Shown here piece after piece: positions 22,899 to 31,214 of a stretch of DNA of 64,000 nt. The DNA comes from Chloroflexota bacterium (GTDB lineage: Bacteria > Chloroflexota > Anaerolineae > Anaerolineales > Villigracilaceae). The position numbers and the translations under genes are program-made. Location of the stretch: contig QMIW01000002.1 in NCBI GenBank assembly GCA_024434165.1, positions 1-64,000 of the forward strand, read 5' to 3'. Every line of letters starts with the position of its first letter. The stretch's first letter is position 1. The notes beneath the pieces were generated by a model that was not told the origin of the DNA, did no database searches, and saw only the letters and a program-made list of their open reading frames with translations.

Positions 22899-22958
22899 TT
22901 GTGAAAAACTTTACAAATCGGACAAGTTTGGTTAGAATAATGGTGATAAATTTCACAA
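22899..22958 (+). promoter_or_regulatory. ndh promoter with two Rex-like operators
   Basis: -35 TTTACA (22910-22915), a 17-base spacer and -10 TAGAAT (22933-22938). Two sites resemble the Rex consensus TTGTGAAATATTTCACAA: TTGTGAAAAACTTTACAA (22899-22916), covering the -35, and TGGTGATAAATTTCACAA (22941-22958), covering the transcript start. Each matches at 15 of 18 positions by my count. Rex is a NADH/NAD sensor that often represses ndh, so redox control is likely. Confidence 0.7.
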
Positions 22959-22988
22959 ATAATATATCACACCAATTCAGAGGACACC

Positions 22989-24239
22989 ATGAACATCAGA
23001 AAATACCCCCATGTCGTGATCATCGGCGCAGGGTTTGCCGGGCTGGAAACCGCCCGCGGGCTTGCCAATGCGCCCGTGCGCATCACGTTGATTGACAAAC
23101 ACAACCACCACCTCTTCCAACCGCTGCTGTATCAGGTTGCAATTGCCGGATTGCTGCCTTCGCAAATCGCCCAACCCGTGCGCACCATCTTCCGCAGGCA
23201 GAAAAACCTGGCATTCCAAATGGGCGAAGTGACCGAGATCAACCTCGGCGAAAAATTCGTCCGACTCAACGGCTCGGTCATCGCCTACGATTATCTCGTC
23301 ATTGCGGCGGGCGCGCGCACCAACTTCTTCGGTTTCGAGGCGCTCGAAAAACACGGTCTGCAACTCAAAGACCTCGAAACCGCCGTGAAAACACGCAACC
23401 ATTTGCTTTCGATGTTCGAGCAGGCAAGTCACGAAGGCGACCCCGAAAAACGCAAAACCATGCTCACCTTCGTCATTGTGGGCGGCGGCCCCACCGGCGT
23501 GGAAACGGCGGGCGCGCTGGCGGAGTTGATCACGCACGTCATGCGCAAGGATTATCCCCGCCTGAATCTCAAGGAAGCGCGCGTCATCCTGCTCGAAGCG
23601 GGCGCGAATCTCATCGGCGCGTATCCCGACGAACTGCGTCGAGCCACCCTGCGCCTTCTGCAAAAGAAAAAGGTGGATGTGCGCTTGAATTCAAAGATGA
23701 AGGATTTCAACGGTCAGCGCATCCTGCTTGAGGATGGTTCGATCATCGAAACGCAGACGCTGATTTGGACGGCGGGCGCGAAAGCCGCCGAGTTGATAGA
23801 CTCGCTGCCCGTGGAAAAAGCCGGCATGGGACGGGTGCGCGTCACTCCGACCATGCAGCTGCCTCTGTTTCCTGATGCCTTTGTCATCGGAGACGCCGCT
23901 TTCCTCGTCAATGGAAACGGTCAACCTTTGCCGATGCTTTCCACGGTCGCCATCCAGCAGGGACAAGTAACAGCAAAAAATATTCGCCGCATGATTGCAG
24001 GAAAAGAACCGTTCCCGTTCCACTACAAAGACCCTGGTTTGCTGGCGACCATCGGGCGCAATGCCGCCGTCGCCAGAATCTTCGGCATCTCCTTCAGCGG
24101 TTTCATCGCCTGGGTGATCTGGGTCTTCCTGCATATTTACCGCATCATCGGCTTCCGCAACCGCTTGATCGTGATGTTCAACTGGGCGTGGGATTATTTT
24201 TTCTACGATAACCAGGTGAGGTTGATCACGAAAGAGTGA
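22989..24239 (+). CDS. ndh: Type II NADH dehydrogenase
   Basis: 416 aa. Two Rossmann motifs: FAD GAGFAG (13-18) and NADH VIVGGGPTGVETAGAL (about 160). The central block NHHLFQPLLYQVA and the late block FVIGDAAFLV are as in NDH-2. The C-terminal 60 residues include a hydrophobic amphipathic region (FIAWVIWVFLHIYRIIGF) that would hold it on the membrane. It oxidises NADH and reduces quinone without pumping protons. It stands alone, with its own Rex-like controlled promoter. Confidence 0.92.
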   Translation: MNIRKYPHVVIIGAGFAGLETARGLANAPVRITLIDKHNHHLFQPLLYQVAIAGLLPSQIAQPVRTIFRRQKNLAFQMGEVTEINLGEKFVRLNGSVIAYDYLVIAAGARTNFFGFEALEKHGLQLKDLETAVKTRNHLLSMFEQASHEGDPEKRKTMLTFVIVGGGPTGVETAGALAELITHVMRKDYPRLNLKEARVILLEAGANLIGAYPDELRRATLRLLQKKKVDVRLNSKMKDFNGQRILLEDGSIIETQTLIWTAGAKAAELIDSLPVEKAGMGRVRVTPTMQLPLFPDAFVIGDAAFLVNGNGQPLPMLSTVAIQQGQVTAKNIRRMIAGKEPFPFHYKDPGLLATIGRNAAVARIFGISFSGFIAWVIWVFLHIYRIIGFRNRLIVMFNWAWDYFFYDNQVRLITKE

Positions 24240-24313
24240 CTATGGACTCAGGGAGCTTGCTCCCGTAATACCTTGCTCCCATAGTACGGCGGCAAGCCGC
24301 CTGAGTCCATAGT
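24239..24313. repeat. Dispersed palindrome, GGACTCAG family
   Basis: ACTATGGACTCAGG ... CCTGAGTCCATAGT, with inner repeats GGGAGCTTGCTCCCGTA and TTGCTCCCATAGTA. Related in inverted orientation to 15255-15304. It lies directly over the ndh stop and could serve as its terminator. Confidence 0.65.
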
Positions 24314-24328
24314 TATTTCAAGCGCTCG

Positions 24329-24670
24329 TCAAAGAAATGGATAGGGGTCAATTCGGGCATGAGGAAAGGTCAATGAGTAGAAGCAGGTTTGGGGTGGGAA
24401 AGAAGATGGGATGATGATGAGGAGGACGAGCCAGCGTTCGCTCCATTTGTTGATCTGCGCGGCGCCAGGGTCCGCGGGGTCGTGAAGGACTTCCACGCTT
24501 TCACCGACTTCCTAGGCAGGCGGGTACGAAGCGTTGTCGCCTTCGAAGGTGTAGGTCTGCCCGTTGACCTGAAATTCGACAACGGGCGAGTACACACAGC
24601 ACCCGCCTTCGCTCGAGTGGCTCTCTTCGAGCCGCACCACTTCCCCGGTTGTGACGCGGAGGGGTTTCCA
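24329..24670 (-). pseudogene. DUF3592-type membrane protein remnant with in-frame TAG
   Basis: Read on the minus strand, one frame gives a DUF3592-like segment: TGEVVRLEESHSSEGG, then VYSPVVEFQVNGQTYTFEGD, then SYPPA-stop-EVGESVEVLHDPADP and WLVLLIII. The stop is TAG at 24512-24514, exactly where the family usually has Tyr (P-x-Y-x-V-G). No good start codon or N-terminal helix is found, so the copy is also truncated. It is probably a decaying gene; a sequencing error at the TAG is possible. Confidence 0.55.
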
Positions 24671-24785
24671 TGCCGGCGCTGATGGACAATGCGCGCATGG
24701 TCAGCGGAGAAGCGGAAATTGCGGCGTATCTCAAGGAGTTGAGGAGATTTGTCCGCGACTGGCAGATGTTCCAGGGCGATTATTG

Positions 24786-26921
24786 TTACGTGGATGACGA
24801 CGGGGAGACTTGTTGATCCGAGCCGGTTAGCGTCTTTTCGATTTGCAGGAAGACCTCCACCACACGCGGGTCGAAGTGCCTGCCGGATTGCTCGCGGATG
24901 TATTCCAGCACTTTTTCGGAGGACCAGCCTTTTCTGTAGGGGCGGTCGTAGCGCAGGGCGTCCCACACATCTGCAACGGCGAAGATGCGTGCGGAGAGGG
25001 GGATCTCTTCGCCTTTCAGCCCGCGCGGGTAGCCGGTGCCGTCCCATTTTTCGTGGTGGCAGTAGGGGATTTCAAGCGCCTGGCGCAGGAACGAGATCGA
25101 ACGCAGCATTTCGTAGGCGAATTCAGGATGGCGGCGCATGATCGTCCATTCTTCCCCGGTGAGGGCGCTTGTTTTGAGGAGGATGTTGTCGGGGATCGCC
25201 ATTTTACCCATGTCGTGCAGGAGCGCGCCGCGGCGCATGTGCATGATTTCGGTGTCGGTTAATCCCATTGCCTGGGCAATGGCGATGGTCATTTGGGTGA
25301 CGCGCTGGGTATGACCTTCCGTTTCCTTGTCGCGATAATCCATCGCGCGCGACCAGCCTTCCAGGGTTTCTTCGTAGGCTCGCGCCAGGTCGGAGATGTT
25401 GCGAAAGAAGATCGCCGCCACGTTCACTCCGAGCGGAACCGCGTGAAGTTCGAAAACCCCGTTAATGTTCTGATCCAAATACCGGATTTGATCCACGTTG
25501 TATTTTGTCCTGGCGCGGATGACCTCCCTCAACCGCAGCGGCACCTCGGTGCGGGCGAGCGCGGGGAAAGCCTCTTCGATGTTGACGCTCAACAGGGTTT
25601 CGCGGTCCATGTCCAGGACCTGACAGGCGGTATCATTCACGTTGATCAGTTTGATGCGGTCGTGCTCCCCCAGTTCGTAGATCAGCGCGCCGAAGGGGGC
25701 GGAGTTTACGATGTTGCTCAGGTTCTCCTCGCTGGCGAGCAGGGCTTCCTCCATCTTCTTCCGTTCGGTAATGTCGGTCCAGCTGCCAATCGCTTCGATT
25801 GGATTCCCGTCCCGGTCCCGGATGAGGCGCATTTCGTCATGCACCCAGATGATCGAGCCATCCTTGCGCACGAAGCGATACTCGCGAACGAGGGAATCGT
25901 TTTCGTACAGTTCGGGCGCGCGGGCAAGCGCGGCTTCGAGGTCGTCGGGATGGATGGCGGTCTCCCACCATGTGCTGCTGAGCGACTCTTCCACGCTGTA
26001 ACCGAGGATGCGATAGATGTTTTCGCTCTTCCACATGGGGACCCAGATGCGGTCTTTGACCTGCAAGGCGTAGGTAATGGTGGGACTTTTCGTCAGGTAA
26101 TGTTGAAGTTGGTCGGTGAGGGTCTGGATCGCCCTGGTGTTGAGTTCCCTTTCGGTGACATCGCGCATCGCGCCCTGAAAGCCGACGACCCGTCCATGTT
26201 CATCAAAACGGGGGACGACCTGGTCTTCGATGAAGCGGTACTCGCCGGTGCAGCGGTTGAGCAGGCGGTAGACCCGAAGTTTCTTTTCGCCGATTGCGAT
26301 GATCTCCTGGGTGGCTTTTGTAAAATTGGGCAGGTCTTCCGGGTGAATGGATCGCAGCCATAGTTGCAGGTCGGCGGCAAAATCCGTCTGGCTGACGCCC
26401 ATCACATCGTTTATCTGCTGGCTCACGTAGAGCGCTTTCCAGTCTTTTGGGTCATCGGCGAGTTGGATTTGGTAAAAGACCTCGGAGGCGTTTTCCACCA
26501 GCAGGCGGTATTTTTCCTCGCCCTCCTTGAGCGCCGCTTCCATCTCCTTGTGTATGCGGATGTCGTGAATGACCGCCAGGACGTAAAGTTTCCCCTCGAT
26601 TTCCAACGGGCTCAGGCTTATATCCACCGGCATCAATGTCCCGTCCCTGTGCAGGATGGTCAGTTCCTTCCGTTCGCCCATGCGGCGGGCTCTGGGATTC
26701 TTATAGAATGCCTGGCGCTGTTTCGTATGGGTATTTCTGGCGGCGGGAGAGACCAGGACATCCACCTTTTGCCCCGCCAGGTCCCTGATGGAGTAGCCGA
26801 GATATTCCTGCGCATGGGAGTTCAACCCGATAATTGCCCCCTGCCGGTCTGTGACAATTGCGGCATCCGGAATTGCCTCGATTATTTTGCTGAAGACTCG
26901 TTCGGCGCTCTCTGCACTCAT
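24786..26921 (-). CDS. PAS-domain sensor with HD-GYP cyclic-di-GMP phosphodiesterase
   Basis: 711 aa from ATG 26921 (AGGA 7 bases upstream); a TTG at 26954 is the alternative. No membrane helix, so cytoplasmic. Four PAS domains lie in order at about 5-115, 120-245, 265-385 and 390-505. The second and third are followed by PAC-type motifs such as YRFIEDQVVPRFDEHGRV and EYRFVRKDGSIIWV. The C-terminal HD-GYP domain (about 515-690) has HTQRV, ALLHDMGKMAIPD and HHEKWDGTGYPRG. It should hydrolyse cyclic-di-GMP in response to redox, light or ligand signals sensed by PAS; the signal is unknown. Single-gene unit. Confidence 0.92.
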   Translation of the reverse strand: MSAESAERVFSKIIEAIPDAAIVTDRQGAIIGLNSHAQEYLGYSIRDLAGQKVDVLVSPAARNTHTKQRQAFYKNPRARRMGERKELTILHRDGTLMPVDISLSPLEIEGKLYVLAVIHDIRIHKEMEAALKEGEEKYRLLVENASEVFYQIQLADDPKDWKALYVSQQINDVMGVSQTDFAADLQLWLRSIHPEDLPNFTKATQEIIAIGEKKLRVYRLLNRCTGEYRFIEDQVVPRFDEHGRVVGFQGAMRDVTERELNTRAIQTLTDQLQHYLTKSPTITYALQVKDRIWVPMWKSENIYRILGYSVEESLSSTWWETAIHPDDLEAALARAPELYENDSLVREYRFVRKDGSIIWVHDEMRLIRDRDGNPIEAIGSWTDITERKKMEEALLASEENLSNIVNSAPFGALIYELGEHDRIKLINVNDTACQVLDMDRETLLSVNIEEAFPALARTEVPLRLREVIRARTKYNVDQIRYLDQNINGVFELHAVPLGVNVAAIFFRNISDLARAYEETLEGWSRAMDYRDKETEGHTQRVTQMTIAIAQAMGLTDTEIMHMRRGALLHDMGKMAIPDNILLKTSALTGEEWTIMRRHPEFAYEMLRSISFLRQALEIPYCHHEKWDGTGYPRGLKGEEIPLSARIFAVADVWDALRYDRPYRKGWSSEKVLEYIREQSGRHFDPRVVEVFLQIEKTLTGSDQQVSPSSST

Positions 26922-27115
26922 TGATCGTCCTGTATGTAAGCTGCATGGAATCAACAGGCAATAAATAAGCCCAATCGGGGTGTAACATCCTGATTGAGCT
27001 TACCCATGTAACGATTATACAGCCGAATGCGCAGGAATTCGTGATAGGAAGATTGCACCTTATTGGGCCGTTCTTTGAGACCCTAACCCGGACGAGCCGA
27101 AACCAAAAAGGATTC

Positions 27116-27178
27116 AACCACAAAGGTCACGACGGCGCACAAAGGAAAACCTTAATTCCCCGTCGTGTACTTTGTGGT
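27116..27178. repeat. Inverted repeat in a gene-free gap
   Basis: AACCACAAAGGTCACGACGG faces CCGTCGTGTACTTTGTGGT. It lies in the 323-base gap between the sensor gene and the amylase gene, which otherwise shows no gene. Similar in wording to 10493-10582. Confidence 0.6.
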
Positions 27179-27244
27179 AAAAAATTCTTGCACGAAAAAT
27201 GCCGCCACCGCACCGCGCGACGCAAGGATTTCACTTGTAAGATA

Positions 27245-28579
27245 CTATCTCGTCACATACACGGCAAATCCGCGCGCGGGGGCAAAGAATTGACCGCGCC
27301 CGTCGGGACCGGTGGATTGGTCGGCGGGGTGGGAAAGGTCATATTTGCCCCACCAGGCAGCGGGTCGGAATGAGGCGTTTGCCCATTTCGTTGTCACCCA
27401 CTCGCCGCGCCAGCCATCCCCGCGATTGTTCAGCACGTAGATCAAGCCGGGCTGGTTTCCATAGCCGCCCCTCTGCATGATGTAGAGATCGTCGGAGAGA
27501 TATAGAATTGAAGTCTCGCCGCCTGCGAATTTTTCATGCACGCCCACGAGCGCGTCAATGCCGTTGGGCGAATCGCGCAGGGCGAGGTTGTAATTGAAGT
27601 AGTCCTTCCAAAAGACGCAGGGATAACCTTCGTGGGTCATGATGTAGGAGTAGGCAAGCAGTTTGTCATTGGCAATGGGGCGGCCCTCATCGCGCAGGTC
27701 ATGATTTTCGACGAAGGTGACGGTGGTCTGCGGCTGGGCTTTCAAAATCGTGTCGCCGTACACAAGGCTTTTCAAACTGAAGCCATACGAATCGCACAAG
27801 CCTTTGAGCAGTTCGCGCAGCGGAAAATCGAATGCATCCACCGGATTGGTGTTGGAGAAATTCGCAGCATTCACCCAATGAAGCGTGTTGGTGGCATTGT
27901 CCCAATATTCTGCCACGCCGTAGGGTCTGAAATACGCACCGTTCTTCATGTAGCGGTATTCCTGAATGGCGGTGATGGTGTTCGCGCCATAGCCCTTGAC
28001 GAAGTCGTAGCGAAAGCCGTCGAAACCGATTTCCTCGATGAGCCAGCGCGCGAGTTTGAGCAGTTCGGCATACACATACGGGTTGCGGTGCGAAAGATCG
28101 GGCATGTCACCGAAGGTCATCTCATCCCAGCTCTCGTACATGCTGGGATGAAAACATTCCCAGTTGCGCGGGAACTTTCCGCTTTTAGGGTTGAAGAGAG
28201 TCCAGCGCGGCTGCCCGGTGATGGGATTGACCTCCTGCGCATCCGCCCCGGAGTTGTGATTGAGGACCATATCCGCGATCACGCTTAACTGATGGCTGTG
28301 TGCCGTTGAAATGAGCGACTCCAGCTCGGAGCGCGTGCCAAACCAGGTTGGGACGCTTCCCTTCTGGTCGAACTCGCCCAGGTCGTAGAAATCGTACGGG
28401 TCGTAGCCCATCGAGGGTCCCGCCAGGTTCGCGGCTTTGTGCACCGGGGGAAGCCACAGCGAAGTAAAGCCCACTTTCGCAAGGTGAGGGATTTCGCGGG
28501 TGATGGTTTTCCACCATTGGAATTCTTTGTTATCCTCCCTGGGGCAGTCCCAGTAGAAGGTTTGCATCATGACGCCCAT
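27245..28579 (-). CDS. Alpha-amylase family glycoside hydrolase (GH13), cytoplasmic
   Basis: 444 aa with no signal peptide. It starts GVMMQTFYWDCP as in the liquefying-type amylases. GH13 regions: region I DMVLNHNSGAD, region II GFRYDFVKGY with nucleophile Asp192, region III AEYWDN with acid Glu224, and region IV FVENHD with Asp294. A C-terminal beta domain (LIYVLNNRGDGWRGEWV) ends at the stop. It should hydrolyse alpha-1,4-glucans inside the cell. No calcium-binding inserts can be assigned with certainty. A single gene. Confidence 0.9.
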   Translation of the reverse strand: MGVMMQTFYWDCPREDNKEFQWWKTITREIPHLAKVGFTSLWLPPVHKAANLAGPSMGYDPYDFYDLGEFDQKGSVPTWFGTRSELESLISTAHSHQLSVIADMVLNHNSGADAQEVNPITGQPRWTLFNPKSGKFPRNWECFHPSMYESWDEMTFGDMPDLSHRNPYVYAELLKLARWLIEEIGFDGFRYDFVKGYGANTITAIQEYRYMKNGAYFRPYGVAEYWDNATNTLHWVNAANFSNTNPVDAFDFPLRELLKGLCDSYGFSLKSLVYGDTILKAQPQTTVTFVENHDLRDEGRPIANDKLLAYSYIMTHEGYPCVFWKDYFNYNLALRDSPNGIDALVGVHEKFAGGETSILYLSDDLYIMQRGGYGNQPGLIYVLNNRGDGWRGEWVTTKWANASFRPAAWWGKYDLSHPADQSTGPDGRGQFFAPARGFAVYVTR

Positions 28580-28675
28580 GCGTTGTTCTCCTTGTGTGTC
28601 GGAGGTATTTTATAGGGAAATGGCGAATGGAACATGGGTCATAGGTAATAGGGGGTAGGGAGTGACATACACAGA

Positions 28676-29038
28676 TCAGGCGCGAGGATCAAATCCCACC
28701 ACCAGCGCGGTGCGCGCCCATTCGCTGAGGGAGCCGTCTCGTTCGCGTTCCTTGTATTTGTCCGCCATCCGTTCCCGCACCTGCATTTCCTCCTCCTTGT
28801 CGGTCACGATTCGTGCCGTGGCGGGGAAGGTCTGCCCTGCGATTCGCACGGTGACGTTTGGGTCTTTGAGCAGGTTTTTCACCCAATCGGATTTGTCCCT
28901 GCCGCCGGACATGAGATAAAGCGAATTCCCATTGACAACAAACCAGATTTCGATTTCGTGCGGCTTGCCGGTTTTTCGTCCGCGCGTGCTGAGGTAGCAG
29001 TACTCTTCTTTGGCGAATTGGGCGAGGTCCATGGTCAT
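28676..29038 (-). CDS. Deazaflavin/F420-type nitroreductase-like protein
   Basis: 120 aa from ATG 29038; the frame is open to 29092. The flavin-reductase split-barrel motif YLSTRGRKTGKPHEIEIWFVVNG, with SGGRDKSDWVKNLLKDPNVTVRI after it, is typical of the DUF385/F420-dependent nitroreductase family and its relatives. The cofactor (F420, FMN or heme) cannot be told from sequence. Unknown substrate. It ends about 100 bases before the amylase start and is read in the same direction. Confidence 0.75.
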   Translation of the reverse strand: MTMDLAQFAKEEYCYLSTRGRKTGKPHEIEIWFVVNGNSLYLMSGGRDKSDWVKNLLKDPNVTVRIAGQTFPATARIVTDKEEEMQVRERMADKYKERERDGSLSEWARTALVVGFDPRA

Positions 29039-29088
29039 TGCCTGTCTCCATTTGCCGCTTCCGTCCCTCGGATGGGAGGGGGGCGGGG

Positions 29089-29664
29089 TCAAACGTCATA
29101 TTGTCCGATATCGAGCACTTCGTTCGAGAGGAAGTACGTCTGCGCGGGGAGGAGGACGTGCTTGCGCTTCCACGTGGCGTAGACGGTGGTGCAGGACGAA
29201 CGCGGCAGGCGTTTGATGAGCGCCGAGTCGTAGAGCAGGATGGAACGGTTGGTGATCTTTTCGATGACCGTCCAGTGATCGTGATAGCCCTGCAAACCGA
29301 GGATGATCGCGCGCCCGGGTGTGCCGTCCAGAAAGTGTTGCATGGATTTCCAGAAGGTGGTCAGGTCGGGGTTGGGCACGCCGCGAAACGGGATGCGCAC
29401 ATTGGAGATGCGCTTTTTGCCCACCACCTTGTTCAATATGACCAGCATCTCGGTGTGGATGATGCCGCTGATGAGAAATTTGGTCAGCAAGCCCCGCCGC
29501 GAGAGGTAATGGATGAGGTCGTCGAATAACTGCTGGGTGGCATCGTCCGACGTGCGGTTGATGATGCGTTCGGCGTTGATGATGCTGTACAAACCGCAAA
29601 GCGAATCCAGACCGCCTTGTTGAAAGGGGGGAAGCCCGGACATCAAGCGGTTCGACCTGGACAT
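29089..29664 (-). CDS. Papain-like cysteine peptidase domain protein
   Basis: 191 aa. The N-terminal part reads like a C39/papain-type active site: Gln16 (oxyanion), then Cys23 in GLDSLCGLYSIINAERI. His130 (YHDHWTVIEKI) and Asp146 (LLYDSA) complete a triad in the right order. There is no signal peptide and no ABC partner gene, so it is not a bacteriocin exporter domain. It may process a peptide or act on another thiol-ester. The next gene (YqhA-like) ends 7 bases upstream, so the two are probably co-transcribed. Confidence 0.65.
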   Translation of the reverse strand: MSRSNRLMSGLPPFQQGGLDSLCGLYSIINAERIINRTSDDATQQLFDDLIHYLSRRGLLTKFLISGIIHTEMLVILNKVVGKKRISNVRIPFRGVPNPDLTTFWKSMQHFLDGTPGRAIILGLQGYHDHWTVIEKITNRSILLYDSALIKRLPRSSCTTVYATWKRKHVLLPAQTYFLSNEVLDIGQYDV

Positions 29665-29671
29665 GACAGGC

Positions 29672-30124
29672 TCAATCCTTCTTTCCGAAATGGGTAAAGG
29701 CGATCAACGCCGCCGCCACCACCGCCGTGGCAATGCCGCGCTGAAGCAGGTCCGCCGCATCCTCCGCCCCGATCAGTCTTTGCAGGAATTTAACCGCCAT
29801 CACCAGCACGATCATGCTGCTGAGTTTCCCTTTCAGTTCGTACAGGTTGTGTGCCAGCATCCATTCGGGCAGGTCCAGTTTGCCGATGAAGAGTTCGTAC
29901 AGGCTGGCGGCAAAGATGAAAATGGCGGTGGCGATGAGGAAACTGTCGAGGATTTCGATCAGTTCGATGGTGATGCCGGCGTCCCTGCCGAGAGTCTGAA
30001 TCACCAACAGCGTAGTCGAAACCGTCTTGATGGCTCCCCAGGCAAAGGCGGAGAAAGAGGCGATCAGCAGGGAAATAATCCCGACGACAGCAAGGTATCT
30101 CGAACGTTCGATGATGGACTTCAT
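29672..30124 (-). CDS. YqhA/UPF0114 family membrane protein
   Basis: 150 aa from ATG 30124; the frame is open to 30190 but the extra part overlaps the next gene. Three or four membrane helices (YLAVVGIISLLIASFSAFAWG, EILDSFLIATAIFIFAASLYELFIG, LSSMIVLVMAVKFLQ). The stretch ELFIGKLDLPEWM, followed by HNLYELKGKL, is the UPF0114 signature. Function unknown. It is followed after 7 bases by the cysteine-peptidase gene. Confidence 0.85.
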   Translation of the reverse strand: MKSIIERSRYLAVVGIISLLIASFSAFAWGAIKTVSTTLLVIQTLGRDAGITIELIEILDSFLIATAIFIFAASLYELFIGKLDLPEWMLAHNLYELKGKLSSMIVLVMAVKFLQRLIGAEDAADLLQRGIATAVVAAALIAFTHFGKKD

Positions 30125-30182
30125 ATCCGGTCTCCAAAAAATAAAATGTTGCAGCGCGGTCGTCCTCTGCAACATTCCGAGT

Positions 30183-31013
30183 TTACTCACCGTTCAACTG
30201 CTGGTGAAGCGCCCGCAGGTTGCGCCGGTGCAGGGTTTCCGCCAGACCGCCGAGGTACACGCGGCTCTTGCCGCAGTCCTCGATGGTGATCTCTTCGAGA
30301 TGTTCGTCCGCGTTTTTGCGCTTGCCCGCCGCTTTGACAGCCTTCTTGATGTTGTTCAGGTAGTTGAGGTTTTCCTTCACCGCCGCGTCAATCTCGCCGC
30401 GCAGGATGATGTCGCCGTGACCCTGGATGATGTTTTCGAGACCCATGCGCCCGATCTTTTTGACGGAGGCAAGCATATCGTCCACGTCGCCGTCCACCAC
30501 ATAGGGCAGGGGCATGAACGCATCGCCCGCAAAGAGAACGCGGTCTTCCTCCACAAGGACGGAGATGCCGTCCGGGCTGTGACCGGGGGAGTGGGAGATG
30601 ATCAGGTTCTTCTTGCCCACGCGCAGGGTCAGCTCGCCCGAGTCGAAGGTGAAGTGCGGCGGGACGATCTTGACCTGCCGCAGGGCGGGGTTTTGTTTCT
30701 GAGAGGACTCCAGCGATGGGATGCCGTATTCGATGAGATACTCGCGGCACCTGGAGTGACCGATGACCGTTGCGCCGGGGAAGAAGCAGTTGCCCCAGCA
30801 GTGGTCGGCGTGGTAGTGCGTGTTGATGATGTACCGCACCTGCACGCCCAACTCGTGTTCGATGAACTCGCGCATGGTGAGGGATTCTTCCGGGAGGGCG
30901 AGCGTATCAATCACCACCGCCCATTGCGGACCGACGATCACGCCCGCTGTGACCTGCGCGTAGACCTCACTCTGGAACCAAAATACGTTTTCTGATACTC
31001 GTTCACGATGCAT
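30183..31013 (-). CDS. Metallo-beta-lactamase fold hydrolase
   Basis: 276 aa. The zinc motif is H66-Y-H68-A-D70-H71, followed by further ligands (GHSPDG with His, and GHGDII near 210). It is cytoplasmic. The family includes glyoxalase II, lactonases and flavodiiron-type domains; the C-terminal helical tail (LNYLNNIKKAVKAAGKRKN) does not decide between them. It begins at an ATG overlapping no other gene and is followed after 58 bases by the YqhA-like gene. Confidence 0.85.
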   Translation of the reverse strand: MHRERVSENVFWFQSEVYAQVTAGVIVGPQWAVVIDTLALPEESLTMREFIEHELGVQVRYIINTHYHADHCWGNCFFPGATVIGHSRCREYLIEYGIPSLESSQKQNPALRQVKIVPPHFTFDSGELTLRVGKKNLIISHSPGHSPDGISVLVEEDRVLFAGDAFMPLPYVVDGDVDDMLASVKKIGRMGLENIIQGHGDIILRGEIDAAVKENLNYLNNIKKAVKAAGKRKNADEHLEEITIEDCGKSRVYLGGLAETLHRRNLRALHQQLNGE

Positions 31014-31214
31014 GTCTGACCTTCATTCCGCTTTCGCATCCTGGATCCCTGAGGTTTTTCCCGGCGAAAGGCTCAAAAATTGTGACGACTGTTAATAGCA
31101 CACTCCGGGGTAAATTTCAAGTTGACTATACAAATTTTAAGAAATCTCATCCAGCCCAGCATTTTGCATAAGGTAAAATATAGGAGGGTTCAATCTCAAT
31201 TCCAGGAGGAAAGC

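Noticed and set aside
24670-24816. 48-residue plus-strand frame beginning MPALMDNARMVSGEAEI, with a good GGAGGGG ribosome binding site
   Set aside because: Protein-like in composition, but too short, of no known family, and it overlaps the sensor gene end and the DUF3592 remnant. It could be a real small gene; evidence is not enough.
25293-26363. 356-residue plus-strand frame
   Set aside because: Opposite the PAS/HD-GYP gene, whose motifs are unmistakable.
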